Origin: Methylobacter sp.
GTDB taxonomy: Bacteria; Pseudomonadota; Gammaproteobacteria; Methylococcales; Methylomonadaceae
DNA length: 42,792 nucleotides
Direction of reading: 5' to 3'
Assembly: GCA_030684815.1 (NCBI GenBank)
Contig: JAUXXQ010000077.1
Coordinates: 1-42,792 of the forward strand
Positions 8,526 through 16,391 of this stretch are shown here, piece by piece; position 1 is the first letter of the stretch, and every line of letters begins with the position of its first letter. The notes below the pieces were generated by a model. That model worked only from the letters and a program-made list of their open reading frames with translations. It searched no databases and was not told where the DNA came from. Position numbers and translations under genes: made by a program.

Positions 8526-8543
8526 TCCCCCTCCTTTAGGGGG
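8526..8543 (+). other. Small hairpin between cheA and the RNA element
   Basis: CCCCCTCCTTTAGGGGG forms a compact stem with a CTTT-type loop. It lies just 5' of the omega-RNA-like copy B, where a guide segment would be expected in an IscB-type RNA. It could also affect readthrough of the minus-strand operon. No function is shown. Confidence 0.3.
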
Positions 8544-8556
8544 AACCGTTAGATTT

Positions 8557-8678
8557 GACAACGATGTAGTCGCATCGTTGTCCTCTGGTAACCTCCTCGT
8601 TTACGGGGAGCCAAGCCACCGGCCTCATCTGTCGATGGCTTTGTCATTCGACAGATGAGGCCGAATGTGGGTTGAAAC
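8557..8678 (+). ncRNA. HEARO / IscB omega-RNA-like structured RNA, copy B
   Basis: Three hairpins in series: a perfect 10-bp stem GACAACGATG/CATCGTTGTC, a 7-bp stem CTCCTCG/CGGGGAG with a TTTA loop, and a stem CCTCATCTGTCGA/TCGACAGATGAGG. It contains AAGCCACCGG and ends in GAATGTGGGTTGAAAC. It aligns along its length with 1-137, including a compensatory G-C to C-G change in the second stem. Both copies are on the plus strand, antisense to the operon. No nuclease gene follows. Its 3' part forms the end of the CheY-like gene on the other strand, so it was inserted there. Confidence 0.62.
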
Positions 8679-9035
8679 CCCGAGCAACAGGCGAATGTAG
8701 GTCAGCAAGCCTTCCGGTTTCACCGGCTTGATCAGATAGAGATTGGCACCGGAGCGATAGGCCCGTTGCCGGTCATTGCTCTCGGCTTCAGTAGACACCA
8801 TGATCGCCGGAACCTGGGTGATGTCCTGGCTGCGTATTTCCCTAAGGAATCCGTAACCATCCAGCTTAGGCATGTTGATATCGACCACATACAAGTCGAA
8901 AGGCGTCTGCAAGGCTTTTTCCATGGCCTCAATCCCGTTGACGGCCTCATCCACCTCATATCCCGCCGATTCGAGTATATTGCGGTGATATAGGCGTACC
9001 GTGGCGGCGTCGTCCACGACGAGGATATGTTTCAT
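8625..9035 (-). CDS. CheY-like response regulator with C-terminus from an inserted RNA element
   Basis: A 136-residue single receiver with acidic pair D8-D9, phosphorylation site D52 in VVDINMPKLDG, and the conserved lysine in LIKPVKP. I chose ATG 9035 because it overlaps the CheR stop as ATGA; an upstream in-frame start would add 33 residues that are antisense to cheR and look non-coding. The receiver ends at TYIRLLLG, after 119 residues. The following 17 residues and the stop codon (8625-8678) are read from the reverse strand of the omega-RNA-like element, so the original end of the gene was replaced. The receiver core seems complete and the protein may well work. It lies between cheR and cheA. 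Confidence 0.9.
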   Translation of the reverse strand: MKHILVVDDAATVRLYHRNILESAGYEVDEAVNGIEAMEKALQTPFDLYVVDINMPKLDGYGFLREIRSQDITQVPAIMVSTEAESNDRQRAYRSGANLYLIKPVKPEGLLTYIRLLLGVSTHIRPHLSNDKAIDR

Positions 9036-9874
9036 AAGTCCCCCAGGGGTTTTTGATACACGATCGCTTCCGGGAACTTGCGCACCCGGAACAAAGAAGA
9101 AATACGGCTCATCGATTCCGAATGGCCGAGACAAACGAACCCGCCCGGATTCAAGGCGTCGAAAAAAGTCTCCGCCGCCTGGCGGCGCGACATGTCATCG
9201 TAATAAATCAGCAGGTTGCGGCAAAAAATCACGTCGAATCCGCGATAAGAACGCACATCCGCCGCTTCCATCAGGTTGACACGGGTAAACTCGACCGCAT
9301 CGCGCATGTCATCGCTGATTTGGTAACCACCGGCGCTGGGCACAAAATATTTTTGCAGCAGCCTCGGCGGCAAGTGTTGCACTGAGCGCGACGAATAATG
9401 GCCGCGCCGCGCCCGCGTAATAATGTCGGTATCGATATCCGACGAGATGATTTCCACATCCCATTTTTCGATGCCCGGCCAGTGTTCCAACAGGTAAATC
9501 ACGATCGAATAAGCCTCTTCCCCGGAAGAAGAAGGAACCGACCAGATACGGATTGGCGAGTTGTCTTTTTTACGCCGGACGATTTCGCCCAACATCGAAT
9601 TGACCAGACACTGGAACTGATATTCCTCGCGAAAAAAATAGGTCTCGTTGACGGTCATCAGGTTAACCAGCGTTTGCAGCTCGTCCCCCTTGGCGTCAAA
9701 GCGCAGCATCATGAAATAGTTGCGAAAATGCTCCGAATCGGTCGCTTCGATACGTTCAACCAGCCGTTTGTCGACAAAATAGCGCTTAGATGCCTCGAAC
9801 TGGATACCGGTTTTGCGATAAAAATATTCCCGGAATTTCCGGAAATCTTCCTCGCTGATAGTGATCTCTGTCAT
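9032..9874 (-). CDS. cheR: Chemotaxis receptor glutamate methyltransferase CheR
   Basis: A 280-residue protein with a helical N-terminal domain and a SAM-dependent methyltransferase domain. Seen are TVNETYFFREEYQF, the SAM loop IRIWSVPSSSGEEAYS, SSDIDTDIITRARRG, and VIFCRNLLIYYD. The enzyme adds methyl groups to receptor glutamates and opposes CheB. The usual GCSTGEE in the SAM loop reads SVPSSSGEE here, a common sort of variation. The start at 9874 has AAGGCG just upstream and follows the HEAT-repeat gene by 5 bp. Confidence 0.95.
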   Translation of the reverse strand: MTEITISEEDFRKFREYFYRKTGIQFEASKRYFVDKRLVERIEATDSEHFRNYFMMLRFDAKGDELQTLVNLMTVNETYFFREEYQFQCLVNSMLGEIVRRKKDNSPIRIWSVPSSSGEEAYSIVIYLLEHWPGIEKWDVEIISSDIDTDIITRARRGHYSSRSVQHLPPRLLQKYFVPSAGGYQISDDMRDAVEFTRVNLMEAADVRSYRGFDVIFCRNLLIYYDDMSRRQAAETFFDALNPGGFVCLGHSESMSRISSLFRVRKFPEAIVYQKPLGDL

Positions 9875-9879
9875 TCGCC

Positions 9880-10503
9880 TTAGCTCTCGTCGATACGTTT
9901 AATGGCCAAGTCGGCGGCAAAGCCGATATAGGGCTCTTCGGCAAAACGCGCTTTGAGCTGTTCCAGCCCCAAACGGGAAGCCGTGGTTCCGACCTCGCCC
10001 AGCAAATCCAGCGCCGTGGCGCAAACATTGACGTGTGGGTCTTGTTCGATGACCTTGATCAGCCATTCCTCAACCTGCGGATGGCATAGCGATTCGAGAA
10101 TGTTCACCGCAAAAATGCGCACATCGGGGTCATGGTCTGCCAGCAGTTCGCTCATAATCGGCGCAACTTCGTCCGGCAACTCCTTCATCGCTTCGATGAC
10201 TTCATTACGCAAAGCCGCATCCTCGCTACGCAGGCATTCCACCAGTTCCGTCATGGTCGCAGGATTGCCTAAACGGATCAGCGTCGTCAGTATGGTTTCG
10301 CGTACACTGGGATCGCCCTCGTATTTGAGCCGTCTCACCAGCACCTCGACGGACTCGGGAAACTCCGCCAAATCCCGTGCCGCCCAACGTCTGGCGGTAG
10401 AATCATCCGCCTCCAACTCGGCCACCAGCCCGTTAAAGTCGCGAGGACGCTGGCGCTCGTCGATATTAATTAATTGAGGGCTTTGTTGTTTAATAATAGG
10501 CAT
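9880..10503 (-). CDS. HEAT-repeat protein of the chemosensory operon
   Basis: A helical-repeat protein of about 207 residues. Repeats of the HEAT/PBS-lyase type are visible, such as STARRWAARDLAEF, DPSVRETILTTLIRLG, DAALRNEVIEAMKELP, DPDVRIFAVNILESL and DPHVNVCATALDLLGEVG. Such repeats form a curved protein-binding scaffold and no enzyme motif is seen. I chose ATG 10503, with GGAAAGGAAC upstream; the frame extends further upstream, but that part overlaps the end of cheB and looks non-coding. Placed between cheB and cheR, it probably organises or modulates the adaptation enzymes, which is inferred from position only. Confidence 0.87.
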   Translation of the reverse strand: MPIIKQQSPQLINIDERQRPRDFNGLVAELEADDSTARRWAARDLAEFPESVEVLVRRLKYEGDPSVRETILTTLIRLGNPATMTELVECLRSEDAALRNEVIEAMKELPDEVAPIMSELLADHDPDVRIFAVNILESLCHPQVEEWLIKVIEQDPHVNVCATALDLLGEVGTTASRLGLEQLKARFAEEPYIGFAADLAIKRIDES

Positions 10504-10523
10504 ATCTGTTCCTTTCCCAGCCG

Positions 10524-11579
10524 TTACCTGGCCCAGGCGACAATTTGGTTGGCAATCTTGTTCGCGTGCAGCACCACTGATGCACCGCCGCGCTTGATCA
10601 ACTCCGCAGGCATGCCGAAGACGACACAAGACTCTTCCGATTCGGCAATGGTGCGGCCGCCTTTCTTTTTGATTTCGGCGAACGCATCGGCGCCGTCGTA
10701 ACCCATGCCGGTCAGCATCACGCCGATGACGCGCGCCGGATCGTAATTCTCAAGCACCGAACGCCCCATCAGCTCCACCGAGGGATGCCACAAAAACTCG
10801 GATGACTCCGGCCTCGCCAGCACGGTCATCTTACCCGCACGCGATGCGACCACCATGTCCGCCCCGCCCTTACCCACGTAGATGGTGCCGCGTTCCAGCG
10901 GCATCGGCCGCGAGGCCTCGACCACCTGTAAATGACACAGATCGTTCATGCGGTTGGCGAAAGGCAGCGTGAAGCTGCCCGGCATGTGTTGGGCCACCAA
11001 TACGGGCCAAGGGAAATCTGCCGGCAACAGCGGCAGGATGTCCTCCAATGTGCGCGGCCCTCCGGTGGAAACGCCGATGATAACCAACCCCTCACCGCCA
11101 ATGCCGCTACGCACCAAAGCCGGCGGGCGTTCAGGCCGACTGCGCTCGGCGCGGATACGCGAAGTCAGTCCGCGTGCGGTTTTCAGCTTGGCTCGGGCTG
11201 CCGCCTTAACCTTGCTGATCAGGTCATGACTGATATCATTGATCGAAAGCGAAATGGTGCCACCGGGCTTGCCGACGTAATCCACCGCCCCCAACGCCAG
11301 CGCCTCGAAAGTCGCCAGCGCGCCTTTTTCGGTCAGCGACGACACCATCACCACTGCAACCGGCCGTTCCGCCATCAGTAATGACAAGGCGGTCAGTCCG
11401 TCCATTTCCGGCATGTTGATGTCCAACGTAACCACGTCCGGCTTAAACGCGATGTTTTCCTCCACCGCTTCTTTGCCGTTGCGCGCCAAACGGATCTCGA
11501 ACCCCCCTTCCGCTTCAAACAGCTGGACAAGCTGACGGCGCATCAGCGCCGAATCGTCAACAATTAACAGTTTGATCAT
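10524..11579 (-). CDS. cheB: Chemotaxis methylesterase/deamidase CheB
   Basis: A protein of about 351 residues with an N-terminal receiver (D8-D9 pair, phosphorylation site D53 in LDINMPEMDG) and a C-terminal methylesterase domain with the catalytic serine in IGVSTGGP, histidine in VAQHMPGSF and aspartate in MLTGMGYDGADAF. CheA phosphorylates the receiver, which relieves inhibition of the esterase. The ATG at 11579 gives the normal receiver N-terminus (MIKLLIVDDS) and has AAAGGTAA upstream; an in-frame start at 11600 would add seven residues. Confidence 0.95.
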   Translation of the reverse strand: MIKLLIVDDSALMRRQLVQLFEAEGGFEIRLARNGKEAVEENIAFKPDVVTLDINMPEMDGLTALSLLMAERPVAVVMVSSLTEKGALATFEALALGAVDYVGKPGGTISLSINDISHDLISKVKAAARAKLKTARGLTSRIRAERSRPERPPALVRSGIGGEGLVIIGVSTGGPRTLEDILPLLPADFPWPVLVAQHMPGSFTLPFANRMNDLCHLQVVEASRPMPLERGTIYVGKGGADMVVASRAGKMTVLARPESSEFLWHPSVELMGRSVLENYDPARVIGVMLTGMGYDGADAFAEIKKKGGRTIAESEESCVVFGMPAELIKRGGASVVLHANKIANQIVAWAR

Positions 11580-11624
11580 AGAATGGTTACCTTTCACCAT
11601 AAAAGCTTAGTCGTGCCAGTTGCC

Positions 11625-11709
11625 CTGGGAACGCCGAACCCCAGCTCGGCTTATTCATCTTCAACTTTCCGGTTGTTTGTCGTGCCAAGCTGGGGCTTGG
11701 CGTTCCCAG
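11625..11709. repeat. Long imperfect inverted repeat between cheB and cheW genes
   Basis: The arms CTGGGAACGCCGAACCCCAG and CTGGGGCTTGGCGTTCCCAG are separated by about 45 bp. The transcript would fold into a long hairpin within the operon, 45 bp before cheB. There is no T-run, so it is not a classical terminator. Related palindromes occur at 15.76-16.12 kb, so it is probably a dispersed intergenic repeat. It could lower expression of the downstream part of the operon or protect mRNA ends. Confidence 0.6.
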
Positions 11710-11711
11710 CC

Positions 11712-13283
11712 TTAAGACGCCAGCGTTGCCAAGCTTTTCAAGTCCTGGCTTTCGATCAGTTGCGACGGGTCGATCAGCTGGATCAGACGCTTTTGCTTCT
11801 CAAGGTTCGCGACACGGCCAATCAGCCGGCTCTGCTCACCAGACAGGCTCGGTGCGACCTCAATGGCAGACTTCGGTATTTTCAGCACCTCGGTCACCGA
11901 ATCGACGATAAAACCGGTACGCACGCCGTCGAACAAAAACACCATGATGCGCTGCCTGTCGTTGCGTTCCGTCGTTGCCAAGCCCAAACGCAAGCGCTGG
12001 TCGATAACCGGCAGCACCGCCCCGCGCAAGTTGATGACACCCTCCACGAAAGCCGGAGCCCTAGGCACATGGGTCAGCTCCTCGGGTACGCGCACGATTT
12101 CCTGCACGCTGTCGATAGACACCCCAAATTCCTCCTTGTCCAGACGGAACACCACCATCTGTTCGTCGTCTTCAACACGGCCGCCATCCTGTGCTTCGAC
12201 AGCATCTTGTCCTATTGTTTCTTCGCGTAAGTTATCCACGGTACTCAATGCCTCCTTGATGGCGGAATGACGGAACATATTGCCGACGGAAATGATGGAC
12301 ACCAACCGCTTGCCCTCGTCTAAGCGGCAAATCTCGGTAATATCGGACAAGTCGCCGTCGCGGGCGAGCAGGCCGGGCATGTTATCGACATAAACCTTGG
12401 GGACGCGCAACACCTCATTGACGCTATCCATCACTACGCCGACGGACGCATTGCCGAGAGCGACCACGACGATGCGGCTATGCTCATCGGCATCCTGCGT
12501 CGGCAAGCCGAACATGCGCCGCAGGCTGACCAGGGGCAACAGCCGGTTCCTGAGCGTCATTACCCCCAGCACATGCGATTCCGAGTGCGGCACATGAACG
12601 ATATGCTCCGGCACCTGCACGATTTCCTGTACGTCATCAATGGAAATGGCGTATTCCTGCCCGGCAGCGGCAAAACTGACCAATTGCAGTTCGTCGCTGG
12701 ACTTTTCCACTTCCTCTTCGGCCTTACGGTTGCCGACCAAATGATCACCGGCAGTCGAGCGGGACAGCGCCGCAATGTCGGCGAACTCGGCAGCAATCAG
12801 CTTGGCAAAATCCAGCACCATGATCATCTCGTGGCCGCCGACATCCTTGAGCAGGCCGGACAGCAATTCGGTATCCACGGTGCCGCGAATCGAGTCGACA
12901 TCATCGATTTTTGAGGGTTCGACACCGACCACGCTGGCGACTCTATCCACCACGAAACCCAGCGGCTGGCCGAGATCGATGACCACGGCGCGGGTGGAGT
13001 CGTCGTATTCCTGGTCGCCAAAACCAAAAATGCGCCGCAATGAAATAATCGGCAACACCTTGCCGCGCAGGTTGGCTAGGCCTTCCAGGGTATTTGGCGC
13101 CAGCGGCACCCGTACCACTTCGGGTACCCGGATGATTTCCTGAACCGGGGTCATATCGACGGCAAACACCTCGTCACCGGCAATAAAGGTGACGAACTGA
13201 CGGATATTGGATTCCTGCAGGTCGAGGGTTACCCCATCGACGCTCGGCACATCCTCCCGTTGTTCCAGAGTTTCGGTAGTCAT
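11712..13283 (-). CDS. cheW: Triple CheW-domain coupling protein
   Basis: A 523-residue protein with three CheW domains, roughly residues 25-170, 200-345 and 375-520. Each shows the pattern of a strand with VFAVDM-, EYAISI- or EFGVSI-, then VQEI(I/V)(R/Q)VPE, a LANLRGKVLPIISLRR- or VINLRGAVLPVID-type loop, and a GFVVD-, GVVMD- or GFIVD-type strand. CheW couples receptors to CheA. Three domains in one chain could bridge several receptor and CheA units. The start has GGAGATTGTT upstream, and the gene follows the soluble receptor by 16 bp. No enzymatic domain is present. No single-domain CheW is seen in the window. Confidence 0.93.
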   Translation of the reverse strand: MTTETLEQREDVPSVDGVTLDLQESNIRQFVTFIAGDEVFAVDMTPVQEIIRVPEVVRVPLAPNTLEGLANLRGKVLPIISLRRIFGFGDQEYDDSTRAVVIDLGQPLGFVVDRVASVVGVEPSKIDDVDSIRGTVDTELLSGLLKDVGGHEMIMVLDFAKLIAAEFADIAALSRSTAGDHLVGNRKAEEEVEKSSDELQLVSFAAAGQEYAISIDDVQEIVQVPEHIVHVPHSESHVLGVMTLRNRLLPLVSLRRMFGLPTQDADEHSRIVVVALGNASVGVVMDSVNEVLRVPKVYVDNMPGLLARDGDLSDITEICRLDEGKRLVSIISVGNMFRHSAIKEALSTVDNLREETIGQDAVEAQDGGRVEDDEQMVVFRLDKEEFGVSIDSVQEIVRVPEELTHVPRAPAFVEGVINLRGAVLPVIDQRLRLGLATTERNDRQRIMVFLFDGVRTGFIVDSVTEVLKIPKSAIEVAPSLSGEQSRLIGRVANLEKQKRLIQLIDPSQLIESQDLKSLATLAS

Positions 13284-13299
13284 AACAATCTCCTAGAAA

Positions 13300-15222
13300 T
13301 CAAGCACTTTGCAGTTCGTCGGCCAGAGACGCAATCTCCTCGACAGCAGCGGCCAGTTCTTCGGCGCCTTGCGATTGTTGGGTGGCGGCAGCGCCGGCCT
13401 CGGCAGCCGCTTTTTCCGCTTCCTGCGCGGCGGCGGAAATTTGGTCCACACCGGTTTTCACCTGGGCGATGGCCGCAGCAATCTCGTTGGAAGCGTTCAG
13501 GATTTCAACAGAGCCTTCTTCGACTACAGCAATATCGGTTTCGATCAATACCAAATTTTCGGTCGTCGCCTTGGCTTTTTCCACTTCGCTCAGCGCCGCA
13601 GCCTGAATCTCCTCTAAGTCGCGGGCAACTGTGGCGACCTGGTCTTGTACCGCTTTAACCAGATCCTTAATGCGGTCGGCATTCTCGGCCGAATCGTGCG
13701 CCAGGTTGCGGATATCGGTCGCCACCACGACGAAACCTTTGCCGAATTCGCCGGCGCGTGCGGCTTCGATAGAGCCGTTGACGGCCAGCATATTGGTCTG
13801 GATGGAAACGGTGGAGATGGCATCGACGATCTTGTCGATACGGCGCGACACCAGCTCCAACTCCTTGACTTGCCTGATACTCTCACGTGTAGAGTCTGCC
13901 GAACCGGAAACACCGGCAATCAGCGTATCAATAGACGTTTTGTTGACAGCCAGCAACCCCTTGATGGCCGCAACTTTTTCAGCGCCGACTGTGGCACGAT
14001 CCTGAGCCACTTCGATACCCTTTTCGATCTGGGCAATGGCAGCTGCGGACTCTTCGGTGGCTGCCGCCTGCGCTTGGGCGCCTCTGCGGATTTGTTCGAT
14101 AGCCGCCATAATCTGGGTACCGGAACGGTTGATTTCCTGCACGGCGGAAGACAGCTCCTCGGCGGCAGAGGCCACTTCTTCGGCGCTCTTGGCCACGTCG
14201 GTGGAATTTTTCAGGTCTTCGGCCAACTCGGACAGATTTTGCGCCGCCTGTTCGCACTCGGACAGTGCCTGCGCCTGTTCAGCCACCGTTTTACCGGCTT
14301 CCTCGGCAGCAGTGGATTGTTCTTCCGCAGCTGCGGCAATCGTTTCCGAGGCTTGCATGGTCTGTTGCGCCGCAGTGCTGGACTGCACTGCGCCGCTGGC
14401 GATTTCTCGGATACCGCCGACAATATCGATTACATCACCACGGATCTGGTCCAGTTGCGTGGTGATGACCCTGCCGTTTTCGATTTCTCCCTCAATGTTT
14501 TTTGCCGAAGTGTTAATGCCATCGGCGATGACTTTGACTTCCTGCTGGATTTGTCCGACCAGCGCCTGTATCTGTTGCGCGCTCTTTTCGGAGGTTTCGG
14601 CCAGGGTACGCACTTCGTCGGCCACCACGGCAAAGCCCTTGCCGTGCTGTCCGGCACGCGCCGCTTCAATCGCGGCATTGAGCGCCAGCAAGTTGGTCTG
14701 GTCGGCAATGCGCGCCACCGCTTTAACGATGTCGCCGATGTTGGCCGCCTGCTTTTCAAGCTCAACCACCCGTTCCACTGACGAAGACTGGCGTTGCGCT
14801 GCCACGCCGACATTATTCACCAAACCGGCAACTTCAGCGCTGGCTCTGAGCACCAAGGCTTGCATGACTTCGCCTTTAGCCTGACTAACTTCTGTATTTT
14901 GCAACTGACGGGCGATAGCAGCGCTTACCTGATTGACCGCTGCCAGCGATTCCTGGGCTGCGCCGGAGGCTTCTTCAGCACCGGTAGCAATCTGGTCGCC
15001 TGCACGCTTCAGTTCTTCGGAAGCGGAAGCCGCTTCGTTAATGCCGGAGGCCAGCTGGCCGGTTGCCGCAGCGATACGCTCTGCCGCCTGCTGTTGTTTT
15101 GCGAGGGTACGCGCTCTTTTACGCTGGGCATCCGCATCGCGTGCAGTCACGCTAGACGAATGGCCGCTTTCTGCCGCTGATGCGGAGGCGGTTCTGGTAT
15201 TGGTTTTTTTGACGATAGCCAT
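13300..15222 (-). CDS. Soluble chemoreceptor with two signalling tips
   Basis: A 640-residue protein without a signal peptide or membrane segment. Almost the whole length is predicted coiled coil rich in Ala, Glu and Gln. Two receptor hairpin tips are present: [20 protein letters not shown] near residue 175, and [20 protein letters not shown] near residue 478. Each is followed by a GKGF-VVA segment. Between and after them are repeated [14 protein letters not shown]- and [14 protein letters not shown]-type methylation-like heptads. No ligand domain is visible, so the input may come through another protein. The ribosome site AAAGGAGAAA lies eight bases before the ATG. It is the first gene of the operon and the likely partner of the triple CheW protein. 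Confidence 0.9.
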   Translation of the reverse strand: MAIVKKTNTRTASASAAESGHSSSVTARDADAQRKRARTLAKQQQAAERIAAATGQLASGINEAASASEELKRAGDQIATGAEEASGAAQESLAAVNQVSAAIARQLQNTEVSQAKGEVMQALVLRASAEVAGLVNNVGVAAQRQSSSVERVVELEKQAANIGDIVKAVARIADQTNLLALNAAIEAARAGQHGKGFAVVADEVRTLAETSEKSAQQIQALVGQIQQEVKVIADGINTSAKNIEGEIENGRVITTQLDQIRGDVIDIVGGIREIASGAVQSSTAAQQTMQASETIAAAAEEQSTAAEEAGKTVAEQAQALSECEQAAQNLSELAEDLKNSTDVAKSAEEVASAAEELSSAVQEINRSGTQIMAAIEQIRRGAQAQAAATEESAAAIAQIEKGIEVAQDRATVGAEKVAAIKGLLAVNKTSIDTLIAGVSGSADSTRESIRQVKELELVSRRIDKIVDAISTVSIQTNMLAVNGSIEAARAGEFGKGFVVVATDIRNLAHDSAENADRIKDLVKAVQDQVATVARDLEEIQAAALSEVEKAKATTENLVLIETDIAVVEEGSVEILNASNEIAAAIAQVKTGVDQISAAAQEAEKAAAEAGAAATQQSQGAEELAAAVEEIASLADELQSA

Positions 15223-15429
15223 CGGGTTTCTCCTTTAAGATTTTAATGACAAGCGGGATTTGAACGAATAGTAAAACAACCGCCGGGATGCGATGGCAAC
15301 CAGTCGGAAACGTGATTGAGTCTAATCTTGCCAAGCAAGACCCACAATCAGCGCACCCCGAATCTCAGTAGGATACGTCCTACAGACGGAGTGGCGAATT
15401 TTGTAAGGAATAACTGATAAGAACCCTTT
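15223..15429. other. Upstream region of the chemosensory operon
   Basis: This holds the leader of the minus-strand operon. It contains a short palindrome CTTGCCAAGCAAG near 15338 and an imperfect one around GTAGGATACGTCCTAC near 15369. I could not fit a convincing sigma70, sigma54 or FliA-type promoter with correct spacing, so no promoter is called. Confidence 0.3.
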
Positions 15430-15740
15430 ATAAGGAGCGTTCCCATGAATCGGCGCAACATTAGCCAATACTCAGCAGTAACCCCCATCTTTACGGCGAT
15501 TCTTAACGAGGCCTGCCACGGACGTCCCGTTTTCATCGAATTTTACAAATCTGCAAAAGCTTCAGCAGGCATATCAGGGTGTCGAACTATATTATGTGAT
15601 ACGCCTAACAGATCTTCTCTTGCATATCCGCTGGCATGAATGAAAATATCATTCACATAAAACCCTATGGCTACCGACTGTATCGTTTTACAGCGGCGTT
15701 GTAATCCTTCATATGAAGGATAGGACATTAATATTTTCAA
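15430..15740 (-). pseudogene. Decayed PAS domain of an aerotaxis-type receptor
   Basis: The minus strand encodes GYAREDLLGVSHNIVRHPDM then PAEAFADL, the signature of the PAS domain of Aer-like receptors. A stop replaces the expected tryptophan. In the next stretch NSMKTGRPWQ is followed, after a frame change, by GLVKNRRKDGGYC, a stop, then VLANVAPIHGN. So at least two stops and one frameshift break the domain, and no receptor body follows. The upstream part is also eroded. It appears to be a relic of a chemoreceptor or PAS sensor gene beside the chemosensory operon. Confidence 0.7.
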
Positions 15741-15743
15741 TTT

Positions 15744-16391
15744 TCAGCTTTTTTCTCGCTCCCAAGCTCCAGCTTGGGAGTGACTACCCTCAAGCTCCGC
15801 TTGGCGGGTGACATCAAGCAGAGCTTGAGGGACTGCGTTCCCAAGCTGGAGAGACAATTTTGAACCACAGAGGCACAGAGACACGGAGAAAAAAATCTTA
15901 AATCTCTGTGCCTCCGTGCCTCTGTGTATCGTTCCCACGCTCCCGCGTGGGAATGCAGTCCTGGACGCTCCAGCGTCCAGTTCGCGGTTATGTGAATCTG
16001 GCGGTATTCGGGTGCCGCTAATTATGCCGGGTTGGCGGGGTTGATTGAGCTGGACTCTTGGTGAAGTCGACGCTGGAGCGTCTGAGACTGCATTCCCACG
16101 CCGGAGCGTGGGAACGATAAAACGACAAATAAGGCGCCAAGAGGGACGGGGTTTGCAACCCCGTCCCTAACGTTTCTGAGCTGTGCACAACACACTTAAC
16201 CAGCCCTGTAGGTCGGGTTAGCGCAGCGTAACCCGACATTTTTGCATGAATAAGTCGGGTTACGGCTAGCGCCTAACCCGACCTACAGGACTTAACCAGC
16301 GTCAAACGTTTCGGACGGGGCAACATGCCCCGTCCGGCTTGAGTGATGTTCTTTTCAGGAAATAGCCCAAGAAGGAAACAGCATAAGAAAA
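15744..16391. repeat. Patch of palindromic intergenic repeats
   Basis: No gene is seen here. It carries a series of inverted repeats: CCAAGCTCCAGCTTGG near 15767; an inverted repeat of CACAGAGGCACAGAGACACG type (15865-15927); GTTCCCACGCTCCCGCGTGGGAA near 15930 with a related inverted copy near 16095-16115; a perfect palindrome GGGACGGGGTTTGCAACCCC-GTCCC (16143-16167); and a hairpin with 17-bp arms, CCTGTAGGTCGGGTTAG, at 16205-16289. These look like dispersed, non-coding repeat families. Short open frames across them come from the palindromes. Confidence 0.75.
16205..16289. repeat. Long hairpin repeat with 17-bp arms
   Basis: CCTGTAGGTCGGGTTAG at the left pairs with CTAACCCGACCTACAGG at the right, with inner matching TAACCCGAC and GTCGGGTTA arms. 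It lies about 100 bp after the stop of the NarL-type regulator on the minus strand and could end that transcript, although no T-run follows. It looks like a dispersed repeat. Confidence 0.6.

Noticed and set aside
10504-10629. Upstream extension of the HEAT-repeat protein by 42 residues
   Set aside because: The extension overlaps cheB and is Cys/Arg-rich; a strong ribosome site supports ATG 10503.
13645-14781. Open frame of 378 codons on the plus strand
   Set aside because: It is the shadow of the heptad-rich receptor gene; the Gly/Phe/Leu-rich composition mirrors its Ala/Glu codons.
15744-16239. Small open frames of 64-73 codons in the repeat patch
   Set aside because: They run through palindromic repeats, have no ribosome sites and no family features.
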